Origin: Pristionchus mayeri
Lineage: Eukaryota > Nematoda > Chromadorea > Rhabditida > Neodiplogasteridae
Assembly (NCBI GenBank): GCA_036245805.1
Contig: BTRK01000005.1
Coordinates: forward strand, 23,970,984-24,034,983
DNA length: 64,000 nt
Direction of reading: 5' to 3'
The notes under the pieces were generated by a model. That model was not told where the DNA came from, searched no databases, and saw only the letters and a program-made list of their open reading frames with translations. The translations under genes were made by a program, and so were the position numbers. Positions 1-10,808 of the stretch are shown in pieces (position 1 is the first letter of the stretch; the number at the start of each line of letters is the position of its first letter).

Positions 1-75
1 GTGGGATTCGAACCACAGCCGGCGAATCATACCATGTCTCATAAATGCAAGTGCCGTAGACCACTAGGACATGAG
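1..75 (-). other. tRNA-like sequence, cut by window edge
   Basis: Read on the minus strand there is a D-arm-like block (CCTAGTGGTCTACGGC) followed by a B-box-like block (GGTTCGAATCCC) that reaches base 1. The T-stem has mismatches and I see no convincing anticodon stem, and the acceptor 3' half lies outside the window. It could be a degenerate tRNA or the head of a tRNA-derived SINE. It is not assigned an amino acid. Confidence 0.3.
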
Positions 76-223
76 CTATACCGTCGTTCCAGCACATGTA
101 TTTCATCTCTGAGTACAACTTTAGATGCTCGTGAAAATGATATATACTATATTGCTCACACCTCAATATCGCGATAAGCGTATGCCCATCTCTTGCTTTC
201 CTTATCGTAATCTCCTACCGTAC

Positions 224-349
224 CTTGCTGAACACTGGATCATAGCTTGCATCTACCAAGGGGAACTTCTTATTGAGATCATCGGCGTCCCAAAATGAGG
301 GATGAGGCTTTGTGCATAGGTAGAGTGCCTCACATAACCCGGGCTCGGC
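224..349 (-). CDS. Exon 3 of the PGAM-like gene
   Basis: 42 in-frame codons start with AEPGLCEALYLC and contain PSFWDADDL and SYDPVFSK. The acceptor is TTATGTGCAG and the donor is AAG|GTACGG. The block follows directly, in phase 0, from the exon ending LRVK at 9928, as expected for family members that read V(E/A)PGLCE at this point. I could not identify the next exon in the remaining 223 bases. Confidence 0.8.
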
Positions 350-3300
350 CTGCACATAAACATGAATTAAAATTAGCCAACACACGTAAAATTAATTGAA
401 TCTGCGCGCGTGCCTGATCACGCCCACTCTTGTTTCTTGCATAATCTGTCACCCTTTTTACAGTCTCTGGTTTCTCGCAACCAGTAGGTAGGTGATTCCC
501 CACAAAGCCTCAGGATACTGGTCACCTAATGGCCAGGGAACTGGTGAATCAGTGGTTAGCCTAAGCTCACAGGTTTAGTTCCCTGACCAGTCGGTGACCA
601 GTGTCCTGGCCAGTTGGTGAGGAACTGGTTGCGACTGGTTGCGAGAAACCAGAGGTGATCAGGCATGCGCGCAAATTCAAATAACTTCACGGGCATTGGG
701 TAACTTTATGGCTCTCATGAGGTAAAACAAGGAATGGAGGGAAAATCGTGAAATTAGTTCTGACCGGTTTTGCGAACCCTGGCACATCCCCGACTGTCTC
801 CTCAATATCATTATTTAATTTTTAACCTAATCCACGATGCATTTCAGCCACGAATGGTACAAAACGAGGAAAACGTTGTGTGTAAATTTAGTAGAGTGGG
901 ACTGATCTGTAAGGATATTCCACAAACACGGCCCCCGGAGAAAATACGTAGGGAAAAATAAAACGTCCTCAGGCATCAAGGAAAAGGAGCGCGATTGTTT
1001 GTTTCACAGCCATTTCCCTGGATTTCACGTCATTAATTCCTTTCATTACCTACACGATGTCGATTTAAATTTTACAACTTAGATAATTTTCATGATAGCT
1101 CCGGGATATTTTTCCTTTACGAGTGTCGATTCTCCGGGGCCGTGCACATAAGAGCCTCTAGCATCGAAACAAATCTGTCGAATCGCTAACTAGTTTCCGT
1201 TACGGAAAAAAAAATCAGGCAAATAGTAATGTTCACCAGTACGCCGGTGCACCAGAGCTCTGGTCCAAAGTCCAATATAGCACGGCCATTCACTGTGGAG
1301 AAATTTAGGAGCAGAGGCATGAATTTTTAAGTGCGTTTTTTTCGGGCTCCTACCTGCGAACTCGCTACAGTACTTTTTAATGGCAATTGTTCTAATTGAT
1401 TTTTTATTGAAATGCGACATTATTAACAATTATTTTGAGAGAAACATATTAAGCCGTTTACCTATGAATCGAGCAATGTAATCAGGGGTCTGGCACAGTG
1501 GTTTTTTTTCGAAAATTTGGGAAATGGGGTTTTCAAGGGTGCTGATCATCACATCATGTTGCGTGAAAACGAGTGGTTGTTCCAGGCTGCATGTAGGCTG
1601 CACCTACGTTTGTGTGCATAACTCCGGAACCGATTGGAGGCTTTATTTGAAATTTGTCCTGAGACAAAATGAGATCACCATGACCCCGACCAAACCAAAT
1701 TTGAATATTTCAATTTATGCTAGACATACGAAAATTCGGTTCTCGAATACAAGGCAAAAGCTAAAAACGTGAATTACATAGGCATATGCGCCGTGTTCTG
1801 AGGATCATTTGCCGTATGCAGAGTTGGGGGTTAAAGTTGTCGGCGTTTTGCTGCGTGTCATTTTCTGATTCATTCTCATCACTCTTCACCGCGCAGTGTG
1901 CGCATAGAGTGACGAATGAGAATGAGTTTGATGCTGTGGAAAAAGTCAGGGAGGAATTCCTCCTCGGGTGGAAAAAGTCGTGGAGGAGAAAAAGGAGAAC
2001 TTCGAAATTTTGAATTCGCGCTTTTTTACGTTTTTCGCTATATCTTGTTTCCCCGTGGAACAATCGACTTGAAATTTCATATTTGGGTTTCTTAGTCTAT
2101 GTCGGTGTTCCGGGGGCCATGCATAGGGCTTAGAAAAACGCCCGGGCGCTGTTAAATAATACTCTGCAAATGGGCGGCGAAAACGATTCTCGAGCACTCG
2201 ACTTTGTTTACTCCTCTTTTTGAGTGCTCGAGTGAAGTGTTTACGACCCCGCTCTCGTCGAGTGCTCGTTTTGGCGGGAAGAGAGAGCGAGTGGGTCGAG
2301 TCATTTTCGAGTCGAAATAGAGTCAAGGCGATTTTCTCAGCTCGCAGTAATCCAAATCATTTAATTTTTGGACAGTTGGATTCTGTTTGACGTGACCAGT
2401 CGAAAAAGTGTAAACATGAGGGTAGAAATGAAGATTTATTTTTTTCCGATTTTTCTTCAGCTTTGTGCGGAGAATTTCAATATATTCACCGTTTTTGCAT
2501 AAATACGCTAAAATGTTCGATAGCTCTCACCGAGCTGATTCAAACTGCGCAAAGAATAGGCAACTTGGACCACTTAGAGCTGAGAAAATCGTCGACTCGA
2601 TTTCGACTCGAACCAAATCGACTCACTCGTCCTCTAGGGGGCAATAAAAGGGAGAGGGTCGAGTGCTCGAGAGACTCGATATCGACTCGATCCAACTAGT
2701 AAACAAGTCGACTCGATGAGTCGTTTTCCCCGCCCTACTATGCAACATGTTCACTAAACATTGAAATTTTCAAATTTTCACGTGATTATCAGAGTGTTTG
2801 CAGTTCGTTTCATGCAGATTAGGGGTGATCGTTAAGAGTCCTGACCCTCTGATTCAGGCTACTTTCTGACTACTTTTGTTGAACGCGCGCACCTTTTCCT
2901 TGATGCCTGAGGACGTTTGATATGAGTGACTATCTGAGAGAACTGAGCAGAGGCCGTACAGTGAAAAATAAAGTGCCGATTTTAAGATCTCCCTAGGGGT
3001 AACTTTTCACGTAGAGTTCGAAAATCGACCTTAGGAAGCCGTATCTCTGACCCCTCATTTCGTGCATTTTGCCCTACCTGGGTGGTCGGTTTTTGAATCT
3101 TTTGAACGGCTCATCCAAACCCATACCTATATAGTTATTCTGAAAGATCTCGAAGAGATAAGCATTTTCACTGTTGAAAGTGAAGGGCTAGCTCATCTTT
3201 GAAAAAGTTACGGCCGTTTTAATTCGAAAATTTGTCGAAAAATTGACGACCTGAAAAATTTTTTGGGGGCTGTCGTTTTTTAATTAGTAGCATTAAAACC

Positions 3301-6300
3301 GCTATGAAAAAGTACCCCTAATGCCAATTTTTCAGCGAAAAATTCGTTCCCCTAAGATGTTTCCTGGTTCTCGCAAGATGCCGCTGTGCAGATTTCCCGA
3401 TATTTCAAATCAACAACATTCAACAGCAAAACATGGCATTCACTCTCATTGAGAGTCATTGATGTTTTTAGTTTATTTTTAATATATTTGAAACATTTTG
3501 AGCAGTTGAAACCTTATCTAAGTGAACATCAGCTCGATTGACAGCGTTTCAATGTGATTTGAGCCTGTAGTACACGTTTTGCCTTTGTTTTGACAACGAT
3601 ATCTCTACAACCAAAGGTACTACAGTTAACAGATCTTAAATGTAAAGCATACGTGATATTATAATTAATAATAATTTGTTTCGGAACCATTCCTGTCCAT
3701 TCCAAGAATATTGTAGTGCGTAATTTACCAATTCCGGGTTCCTGCCTCACCAATTCCTGCTCGAAGCGGGCTCAAACTTAATTTTTAAGCATGCTAATGT
3801 CAAAATTCGTATTCTACGAGTGAAAATACACCAAGATTTTACTTTTTCATACGTATCCATGATTTCGACATTTTCACCCCTTTCTACCCCAGGGCCAAAA
3901 ATGTGAAAAAATATTTTTTCTTTAATTTTACTTTTGTAACATTTTTTCTGGAACATTTTCACTCGTAGAATATGAATTTTGACATTAGAGTGCTTAAAAA
4001 TTAAGTTTGAGCCCGCTTCGAGCAGGAATTGGTGAGGCAGGAACCCGGAATTGGTAAATTACGCACTACAATATACTTGGAATGGACAGGAATGGTTCCG
4101 AAACAAATTATTATTAATTATAATATCACGTGTGCTTTATATTTAAGATCTGTTAACTGTAGTACCTTTGGTTGTAGAGATATCGTTGTCAAAACAAAGG
4201 CAAAACGTGTACTACAGGCTCAAATCACATTGAAACGCTGTCAATCGAGCTGATGTTCACTTAGATAAGGTTTCAACTGCTCAAAATGTTTCAAATATAT
4301 TAAAAATAAACTAAAAACATCAATGACTCTCAATGAGAGTGAATACCATGTTTTGCTGTTGAATGTTGTTGATTTGAAATATCGGGAAATCTGCATAGCG
4401 GCATCTTGCGAGAACCAGGAAACATCTTAGGGGAACGAATTTTTCGCTGAAAAATTGGCATTAGGGGTACTTTTTCATAGCGGTTTTAATGCTACTAATT
4501 AAAAAACGACAGCCCCCAAAAAATTTTTCAGGTCGTCAATTTTTCGACAAATTTTCGATTTCAAACGGCCGTAACTTTTTTCTAAGATGAGCTAGCCCTT
4601 CACTTTCAACAGTGAAAATGCTTATCTCGTCGAGATCTTTCAGAATATATATGTATGGGTTTGGATGAGCCGTTCAAAAGATTCCAAAACCGACCACCCA
4701 GGTAGGGCAAAATGCACGAAATGAGGGGTCAGAGATACGGCTTCCTAAAGTCGGTTTTCGAACTCTACGTGAAAAGTTACCCCTAAGGAGATCTTAAAAT
4801 CGGCACTTTATTTTTCACTGTACGGCTCATAGGTAGATTTGCTCAATTCTCTCAGATAGTCACTCATATTTCCCTATGTATTTTCTCCGGGGGGCGTGCT
4901 GGGTGGGAGCGAGTAGAAGGTATAGTTCAAAAAATTGATCGAGTTGTTTCCCAATTATTAATTACTTTACTGTGGGAATAGGGTGGGTAACAAGTTGGTG
5001 TGCCGTGGTGCACATGGGAATCAGCAGAACAGAACGGAACGTTAAAATGACACGGTAGCTGTTTGCCGCGCTGTGCCTTGCCCCCGCGTAAGGCACAGCG
5101 CTACAAACAGCTGCTGTATCATTTTAACGCTCCGTTCCGTTCTGCTGATTCCAATGTGCACCACGGCACACCAACGTGCTCTAAAACCCATTTTTAAAAG
5201 TTGTACAATGTAGGCCAATTTTCTCAAAAATGTAGGTAAAGTAGCAGCTGACATTTTCACAGTAGATGCAGCTCAGCGAGAGCTTTCCAATAAGTGATTT
5301 GCGAAAAAAAATACGAGGCGGCTGGTGAGAGTTTCGCTTTTTTAACTTCGTCTGGATCGTCTGAACTTTATTTTCAAGAGGCAAATTAATTGCGCACCGG
5401 TCTTTTCGGAGCGCTCGGCCGAAAATGTTCGATTTCCTATCGCTATCCCCGTTGAAAATAAAGTTCAAATGATCCAGACGAAGTTAAAAGGGCGAAACTC
5501 TTACCAGCAGCCTCGTATTTTTTTCGCAAACCACTTATTGAAAAGCTGTCGCTAAGCTGCATCTACTGTGAAAATTTCGGCCGCTGCTTTACCTACATGT
5601 TTGAGAAAATTGACCTACAGTGAACTCTTAGAAATGGGTTTTAGAGAAATTGGTTTATATAGATCAATAGAGCTCAAAAAATGAGTTGGGGTCACCAGAG
5701 GTCAATTTTGCTATATCTCACACCGTATCCAAGAAAACTGCTCTCAAACTGGGTGATGTCGATATCGGACCCTACGTAGGGAGCTCCAAAATGAAGTATG
5801 CACACAAAGATTTTGGGGCTCAGTCATACATGCCTGAGTGCCCGAAAACTCATTTCACCATTCCCATGCTCAGCTCGATTCTCTCATGAGAGGCGTGATA
5901 TAGCTCAACAACGAATGAGGGCTCACTCAAAGTACAAAATATTTCGAAATCTAAAATGAGATTTGGGGGGGGGGGCAGGCAGGCATGCCACATGATGCTC
6001 AAAACCGGTTAGAACTCATTTTATAATTTACCCTGATCCCTTAAAGTTATCAGCCGAGGACGAAATTGACCACCTATTACTAATTTTCCATCAGATAGAC
6101 GATTCCCGAATAAGCTGTGAAAGAATACTAAAAAAGCGAAAAAAAAACAAATAATAGCCCGTACAACCTCAGGATTAGGATTTCGTCCTCGGCTGGTAAC
6201 TTTAACGTTTTGCAATCACATAGACGACGAGATCGTCGGCTGGTAACCTTAAAGTTAGCAGCCGAGGACAAAATCCTGATCCCGAGGTTGTACGAGTTAC

Positions 6301-9300
6301 TCGCGCGCCGCGTGTATGAGAGAGCGTGCAAAAGTGAAAGAGCGCTGGATCAGGCAACTTCAACCTGATCCTTTCTGGCCATCACCGCCGACACAAGGGC
6401 GAGTGAGAGAGAAAATTTTCGTGCGCTGTGGTCGCGTTCGCGGTTTCCATGAAATTGCATGAAATAATTAAAAAATATTTCACAAAAGTGTTATCAGGTT
6501 CTTCAGGATGGTCAATTTACTGTAATCACTTTCAATTAATTTTTTTAAAATTAATTCGATGGAATTTATCGGGCGTTAACGTGAGCCAGCCTCTGCATTC
6601 TAAAGAGAGTACGGTATGCTGTTACGCGCTAGAATATCTCAATATGACTTTTCTGCCGATCACACAGCCCCCGGAGCATCGACATAAGGAAAATGAAAAC
6701 GTCCGCAGGCATTAAGGAAAATGCGCGCGCTTTCCGAAAAAGTACAGTCAGAATTGCCTGAGAAGCCTGAGTTGCAACTTGAAATGCCTGATTGTCACGT
6801 CACGCGCGGTGCGAACAGTCTTTTATTCCGTTTAGCGATTAAATTCCGCAGCATAAATGTTACAGCTCGGGCTTTTTTTCAGGATAGCCCCCGTACGTTT
6901 TTCCTTTCCTTATGTCGATGCTCCGGGGGCCGTGCGATCACTAAGTTTACGATTTCACGGCTCCCGGAGCATCGACATAACACGGATCTCCTGTAAAAAT
7001 GTAGGAAAACAGGAACCATTTGCGACAGGTAAAAAAAATTGATCTCCGATTCTGTTGAGACAAGTCGGACTAGGCATTTTGAGAGCGAGGAGAAAGTATT
7101 TGCGCTCAGATTTGCGAAATTTGCATGTTGGATGGAGTTATGACGACCTACAGCGTTGGAGGATCGTATTTCGGTCGGATTTTGACCTACAGTGAGTTAT
7201 TTTTTCCAATCGACGCGTAATGAGCTAATCTACATGTTTGTCCATGTACAATATGCGCGAAAGTTCCATCTTCCATGAGCAATTCTCAAAAAACTTTTTT
7301 CATGCATAATATGCAAATTATCTCGCTCATTACCCACCTACAATACGATTTTTATCTTTGATTCTGATTCCCCATAGTCGAATTCAGGTAAGTACATTTT
7401 CCATTGGTCATAACTCGGTCTCTTCATACCGCCACTCAGTGGGGAGAGCCTGGACTTGTTCTAATTTTTCGATGTAATTACTTTTCGGTGTGTATCTCGG
7501 CTAGAATATATGCACATTCTAGTGACATCATTCAACTGCTCTCGATGTGCTACACAACATTGGCTTACGGGACCAAGATCCTAAACTTAACCGTTTTCGA
7601 GTTAGAGCGAGAAAACAAATTCAAAGGAGCGCAGTGAGAGAATCGGGTATTGGAATGGTTCAACTAAACGGTTTTTCTGAGACGATGGTTTTCTCGAAAA
7701 TGGTCAAGTTTAGGATCTTGGACCCGTAATTCAATGTTGTGGAGCACATCGAGAGCAGTCGAATGATGTCATTAGAATGTTAATTTGCATATATTCTAGC
7801 CGAGATACACACCGAAAGGTATTTACATCAAAAAATTAGAACAAGTCCAGGTTCTCCCTACTGAGTGGAGGTATGAAGAGCGCCGAGTTATGACCAATGA
7901 AAAATTTACGTACCTGAATTCGACTATGGGGAATCAGAATCAAAGATAAAAATCGTATTGTAGGTGGGTAATGAGCGAGATAATTTGCATATTATGCATG
8001 AAAAAAGTTTTTTTTGAGAATTGCTCATAGAAGATGGAACTTTCGCGCATATTGTACACGGAAAAACATACAGATTAGCTCATTACGCGTCCATTGGGAA
8101 AAAATAGCTCACTGTAGGTGAAAATCCGACCGAAATACGATCCTCCAACGCTGTAGGTCATAACTCCGTCCAACATGCAAATTTCGCAAATCTGAGCGGA
8201 AATACTTTCTCCTCGCTCTCACAATGCCCAGTCCGAATTGTCTCGACAGAATCGAAGATGAGTTTTTTTACCTGTCGCATGGCTTACTGCAATCTTACAC
8301 GGAATTTTTTTTATCAACGCCCTGTTAAAAGAAATGGTCCCTTTTGGAATCATTTTTAAACACAGAAAGACATGCTAAAAATAGAAATAAATAGGTTCTT
8401 TACAGTAAACATACAGTATATATTACTACCTGCTAAACAGCTAGGCATAGGTTGCCTAAAATACGGTGTGTTTAATTTGAAAAGTTACCGTTCTGCAGGA
8501 TCGTATAATGCACCGCACTACCCCGATTGGCAATTTTTAGCGGACCATTTTCTTCTGGTGTGTTGATGAAAAAATTGCCGTGTCTTACAGAAGATCCGTG
8601 ATAAGGAAAGGAAAAAAGTCCGGACCGGCGACACACCGTGAGCAAAACTACGAGTCAAACCAAAAACCGTAAACTTAGTGATCGGCAGAAAAGTCGTGTT
8701 GAGATATTCTAGCGCGTAACAACATACCGTACACTCTTCAGAATGCAGAGGCTGGCTCACGTTAACGCCCGATAAATTCCATCGAATTACGCTTCAGATT
8801 TACGTCGTTCGTAGCGAAAGTCCGATCTATCAATCTGAGTTTTTGAGGCAATGGCTCTTATTTAAGCATAAAAACAAGCTACAAGATGCTCTACTCGAGC
8901 CAGAAGATACCACCCAGCCCTCCTCCCCCTCTTCCAATTAGACGTATCGAGAACTGCCTTTTATTTGATTTTGCATACACTGATAGTTACTATTATGCTT
9001 TATTATATTTGAATCGAAAGTGATTTCAGTAAATTGGCCATCCTGAACAACCTGATAAATAACACTTTTGTGAAATATTTTTTAATCATTTCATGCAATT
9101 TCATGGAAACCGCGAACGCGACCACAACGCACGAAAATTTTCTCTCTCACTCGCCCTTGTGTCGGCGGACGTCCGGGAGCTGTCCTGAAAAAAATCCCGA
9201 GCTGTAAAATTTATGCTGTGGAATTTGATCGCTAAACGGAACGAAAGACTGTTCGCACCGCGCGTAACGTGACAATCAGGCAATAATCAGGCATTTCAAG

Positions 9301-10238
9301 TTGCAACTCAGGCTCTCAGGCAATTCTGACTGTACTTTTTTTGGAAAGCGCACTCATTTTCCTTGATGCCTGCGTACGTTTTCATTTTCCCACGGCGATT
9401 CAGGCTATTGGATTTTTTCGCTTGACTTTGTGCAGTGGAGGGCTAATATGAAAACCGCGCACCTGCACGCTGGGCGCACGGTTTCCTGGGCGGAGTCTAA
9501 ATTCTGACCAATCAGAGCCGCTCAACCGCACGCCTACCGCAACGCAACCGCCCAGAAATCAAATTTCCCGCTTGCCGCGACCGCGGGAAGTAATATTCAA
9601 ATGTGGTCCCCTAGCGAAAACCATTCATGGACGTTTATAAAGCGGGGGAGCGGAGGGCCGTGTTTCCTTATGTCGATGCCCCGGGGGCCGTGCGATTTAT
9701 GGTTTGACTCGTCGTTTTGTTCACGGTGTGTCGCCGGTGGCCATCTCTTGGGGCTGTTATTGATTTTTTGCATTTTTGTAAATCCTTTCACAGAATATTC
9801 CGGCATAGTCTATCAGATTGCAAAATAATAATAGAGGGTTAATTTCGTCCTCGGCTGGTAACTTTAAAATGACAATTCAAGCTCCATTGTGAGGCGTAAT
9901 ATGTATAAATAGATTGCTTCTGCTTACTTTGACACGTAGATTGTGGTTTTCGTTCATCTCCACTATCGTGTGTGCTGTTTCCATTGTTCTATCGTAAGGG
10001 GAAGCAAATACATGAGCGATGGCCTCCTCGCTAAATCTGAAACATGAATTAGCGCCTGTGTACATCCCATATTTGCTCACCTCTTCCCCAACTCGTGTGC
10101 CTGAACTCTCCCTCTCTGAGAAAGGGGTGAATTATCACTCATGAATACATTCATCCCGGCAAGATTCCGCCACTGTCTATTCACATTATCTTCCCTCTCG
10201 CAATGACGAACCACCCAGATAACACGCGGATAGCACAT
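224..10238 (-). CDS. Histidine-phosphatase (PGAM/UBASH3-like) gene, 5' three exons
   Basis: Multi-exon gene whose visible exons are 10238-10081, 10036-9928 and 349-224; it continues past the left edge. The joined frame gives 131 codons with the expected order of a histidine-phosphatase superfamily domain: start MCYPRVIWVVRH, the NSPLSQRGRVQA block, the VFASPYDRTMETA block and AEPGLCE. These match the PGAM-like family of soluble phosphatases, several of which occur in nematodes; the substrate is not predictable. The phosphate-accepting His is present, but the usual RHG triad reads RHC (residues 11-13 of the prediction). Exon phases match at both junctions (2/1 and 0/0), which supports one gene despite the 9.6-kb second intron (350-9927). 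That intron is almost wholly mobile DNA. The missing C-terminal part should carry the second catalytic His. An inactive or pseudogenic copy cannot be excluded. Confidence 0.83.
397..690. repeat. Short inverted-repeat element
   Basis: The outer sequence GCGCGCGTGCCTGATCA near 402 recurs inverted as TGATCAGGCATGCGCGC near 658, and CTCTGGTTTCTCGCAACCAGT near 463 is mirrored near 632-652. The middle is filled with repeated ACTGGT/ACCAGT words. It is a non-coding foldback element in the phosphatase intron, of no recognised family. Confidence 0.5.
927..1144. mobile_element. MITE, family A variant
   Basis: It begins CACGGCCCCCGGAG and ends CTCCGGGGCCGTG. Internal words (CAGGCATCAAGGAAAAG, TAGCTCCGGGA) are shared with the complete family A copies at 50858 and 54407. 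Flanks CACAAA and CACATA are a probable 6-bp target duplication with one mismatch. The remainder up to about 1485 shows nothing I recognise. Confidence 0.6.
1485..1790 (+). repeat. Diverged arm of the 39.5-kb palindromic element family
   Basis: The order GTCTGGCACAG, ATTTTCGAAAA-type word, GGTGCTGATCATC, CCAGGCTGCATGTAGG, ACCTACGTTTG, GCATAACTC parallels the arm of the palindromic element at 39510-40513. Only one arm is present and it is clearly diverged. No coding potential is recognised. Confidence 0.45.
2160..2745. repeat. Foldback element rich in CTCGAG / GACTCGA words
   Basis: The left arm (GGGCGGCGAAAACGA, then CTCGAGCACTCGACTTTG and TTTACT) is mirrored by the right arm (AGTAAACAAGTCGACTCGA, then TCGTTTTCCCCGCCC). 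Many copies of CTCGAG and GACTCGA occur in each arm. The open frames here are products of this low-complexity composition and are not called. Confidence 0.55.
2923..4866. mobile_element. 1.94-kb palindromic TA-flanked element
   Basis: Near-perfect inverted arms (about 2923-3830 and 3955-4866) surround a spacer of about 125 bp. The termini read TGAGTGACTATC... and the element is flanked by TA on both sides (2921-2922, 4867-4868). A 74-codon frame occurs twice, once per arm, only because the arms mirror each other; it has no known domain. The element interrupts a family A MITE fragment: its upstream flank (CCTTGATGCCTGAGGACGTT) and downstream flank (TTTCCCTATGTATTTTC) join into the sequence seen uninterrupted near 940-1000 in reverse. 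Confidence 0.8.
4994..5175. repeat. 182-bp near-perfect hairpin
   Basis: GTTGGTGTGCCGTGGTGCAC at the left end is mirrored at the right end. The inner words GGAATCAGCAGAAC, ACGTTAAAATGA and GCGCTGTGCCTT also recur inverted. The short central loop is C-rich. Non-coding. Confidence 0.7.
5177..5903. repeat. Palindrome joined to one arm of the element E family
   Basis: Arms of about 205 bp (5180-5385 and 5440-5645) surround a spacer that includes GGAGCGCTCGGCCGAAAATG. From 5660 to 5903 the sequence is the right arm of the palindromic element found complete at 17500-18102 (shared words: GAGCTCAAAAAATGAGT, CCGTATCCAAGAAAA, GATATCGGACCCTAC). The outer part of the arms here corresponds to the loop of that element, so this is a rearranged relative. 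The G-run TTTGGGGGGGGGGG follows near 5963. Confidence 0.6.
6040..6205. mobile_element. TTAA-flanked MITE, family H (copy 1)
   Basis: It is bounded by TTAA at both ends (6040-6043, 6202-6205) with inverted termini AGTTATCAGCCGAGGACGAA and TTCGTCCTCGGCTGGTAACT. The interior (CCATCAGATAGACGATTCCC...) matches in reverse the part of copy H2 near 9770-9845. A TTAA target is typical of piggyBac/Kolobok-type and nematode TTAA-palindrome elements; assignment to either is inference. Confidence 0.65.
6663..6934. mobile_element. MITE family A, copy with 6-bp TSD CGATCA
   Basis: 272 bp beginning CACAGCCCCCGGAGCATCG and ending CTCCGGGGGCCGTG, flanked by CGATCA at 6657-6662 and 6935-6940. The interior shares long words with the copies at 50858 and 54407 (GTCAGAATTGCCTGAGAAGC, ACGCGCGGTGCGAACAGTC). 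Confidence 0.85.
6981..8600. mobile_element. Palindromic TIR element J with 4-bp TSD ATAA
   Basis: It begins CACGGATCTCCTGTAAAAAT and ends CAGAAGATCCGTG, flanked by ATAA (6977-6980 and 8601-8604). Most of it is a palindrome with arms about 7016-7610 and 7700-8284 and a loop near 7650; for example GTCATAACTCGGTCTCTTC in the left arm is mirrored near 7880. A related truncated copy occurs at about 29612-30256. Element B lies inside it near the right end. Confidence 0.7.
8298..8582. mobile_element. MITE family B, TSD TCTTA
   Basis: 285 bp with inverted ends CACGGAATTTTTTTTATCAA and TTGATGAAAAAATTGCCGTG, flanked by TCTTA (8293-8297, 8583-8587). It is collinear with the 296-bp copy at 50178-50473 (shared CAGCTAGGCATAGGTTGCCT, AATTTTTAGCGGACCATTT). 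Confidence 0.85.
8623..9170. mobile_element. Element K, second copy (K2), inverted, TSD GTCCG
   Basis: 548 bp starting GACCGGCGACACACCG and ending GTGTCGGCGGAC, flanked by GTCCG at 8618-8622 and 9171-9175. It is an uninterrupted inverted copy of the element into which its own host was inserted, which creates a large palindrome with 6383-6950. The 80- and 60-codon frames here belong to non-coding repeat. Confidence 0.65.
9391..9662. mobile_element. CACGG-ended element L, TSD TTTCC
   Basis: 272 bp from CACGGCGATTCAGGC to GGAGCGGAGGGCCGTG, flanked by TTTCC (9386-9390 and 9663-9667). The termini share only the first six or seven bases. It contains a GC-rich block around 9450-9580 with a CCAATCAGAGCC word. 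Confidence 0.5.
9928..10238 (-). CDS. Exons 1-2 of the PGAM-like gene
   Basis: Exon 1 runs 10238-10081 (start ATG at 10238-10236, donor AAGAG|GTGAGC) and exon 2 runs 10036-9928 (acceptor GTTTCAG|A, donor AAA|GTAAGC). The intron between them is 44 bp, a typical nematode size. The residues RVIWVVRHCERED and NSPLSQRGRVQAHELGKR come from exon 1, and HVFASPYDRTMETAH from exon 2. The 294 bp upstream (10239-10532) before the retrotransposon hold no recognisable feature beyond pyrimidine-rich sequence. Confidence 0.85.
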
Positions 10239-10532
10239 CCTCAATCAATCACATCCATAATCACTTTCAACCATTTCACTATACAATTCATCCATCAAAA
10301 TATAAGGGTACAGTGCGCTCATGAACACGCAAGGCAGAATCACTACTCCGTTCGCGCACTCCATTACACAGTAGGGACGGCAACGGTGCTTGCGAATGAG
10401 CATAACAATTCATGAAATGTTACACAATTGAAAGCTATTGTAGCGACTCACACAGTCCCTTCTTTATACTTTTTCGTCTGGATATTTGATGGCGCTTTTA
10501 GGAAAAGCAGCCCGAATATTTGAGTATGGAAT

Positions 10533-10743
10533 TGTTGTGTATTGAGTCCCTGGTGAGTGAACGTAGAGAGGAAGTACGGACTTTATCGTCGTAGACACAA
10601 GAAGAAACAGCACGCGGGAAGGGGAAAAAACACTAGAATGAATATTTAGGCGAGCGGGGGAGAAATGGCAGGTTACGGTAGTAGGGTGGTGTGGTGGCAC
10701 ACAATAATACTAGTGGAATATTAAAATAGGCGTGTACACAGCA
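10533..10743 (-). repeat. 3' LTR of the Gypsy element
   Basis: On the plus strand it reads TGTTGTGTATTGAG... to ...GTACACAGCA, so it begins TG and ends CA in either orientation. It lacks the 7-bp AAACCGC-type segment present in the other LTR. Confidence 0.92.
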
Positions 10744-10808
10744 CCTCCGCCGCAAGATATGAAGTAGGGGAATATCTGACATGACATGATGGTACAGATA
10801 ATAACGAG

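Larger units (their letters stand above)
6956..9692. mobile_element. MITE family A, copy with TSD CGATTT, interrupted three times
   Basis: The left end CACGGCTCCCGGAGCATCG (6956) and right end CGATGCCCCGGGGGCCGTG (to 9692) are family A termini, flanked by CGATTT at 6950-6955 and 9693-9698. The family A interior resumes at 8605-8622, 9171-9390 and 9663-9692, and is interrupted by elements J, K2 and L, each with its own target duplication. Confidence 0.75.
6383..9739. mobile_element. TIR element K with 5-bp TSD GCCAT
   Basis: Ends CACCGCCGACAC and GTGTCGCCGGTG are inverted, flanked by GCCAT at 6378-6382 and 9740-9744. Interior words (TGCATGAAATAATT, AGGATGGTCAATTTACTG, GTGAGCCAGCCTCTGCATTC) reappear inverted in the nested copy K2. 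K itself is interrupted by two family A elements at 6663 and 6956. Confidence 0.65.
6249..9867. mobile_element. Family H element (copy 2), host of a five-level nest
   Basis: The left terminus TTAAAGTTAGCAGCCGAGGA (6249) and right terminus TTTCGTCCTCGGCTGGTAAC-TTTAA (to 9867) are the same as in the intact 158-bp copy at 6044-6201, and both are TTAA-bounded. The interior is split by element K at 6383-9739. This is the outermost shell of the nest. Confidence 0.6.

Noticed and set aside
100..223. Possible further exon of the PGAM-like gene just left of exon 3
   Set aside because: A frame reading RWAYAYRDIE exists, but it would require an intron of about 24 bp and has no family support.
3529..4253. 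Two 74-codon frames with nearly identical products on opposite strands
   Set aside because: They are mirror images produced by the palindromic element at 2923-4866, without known domains or splice support.
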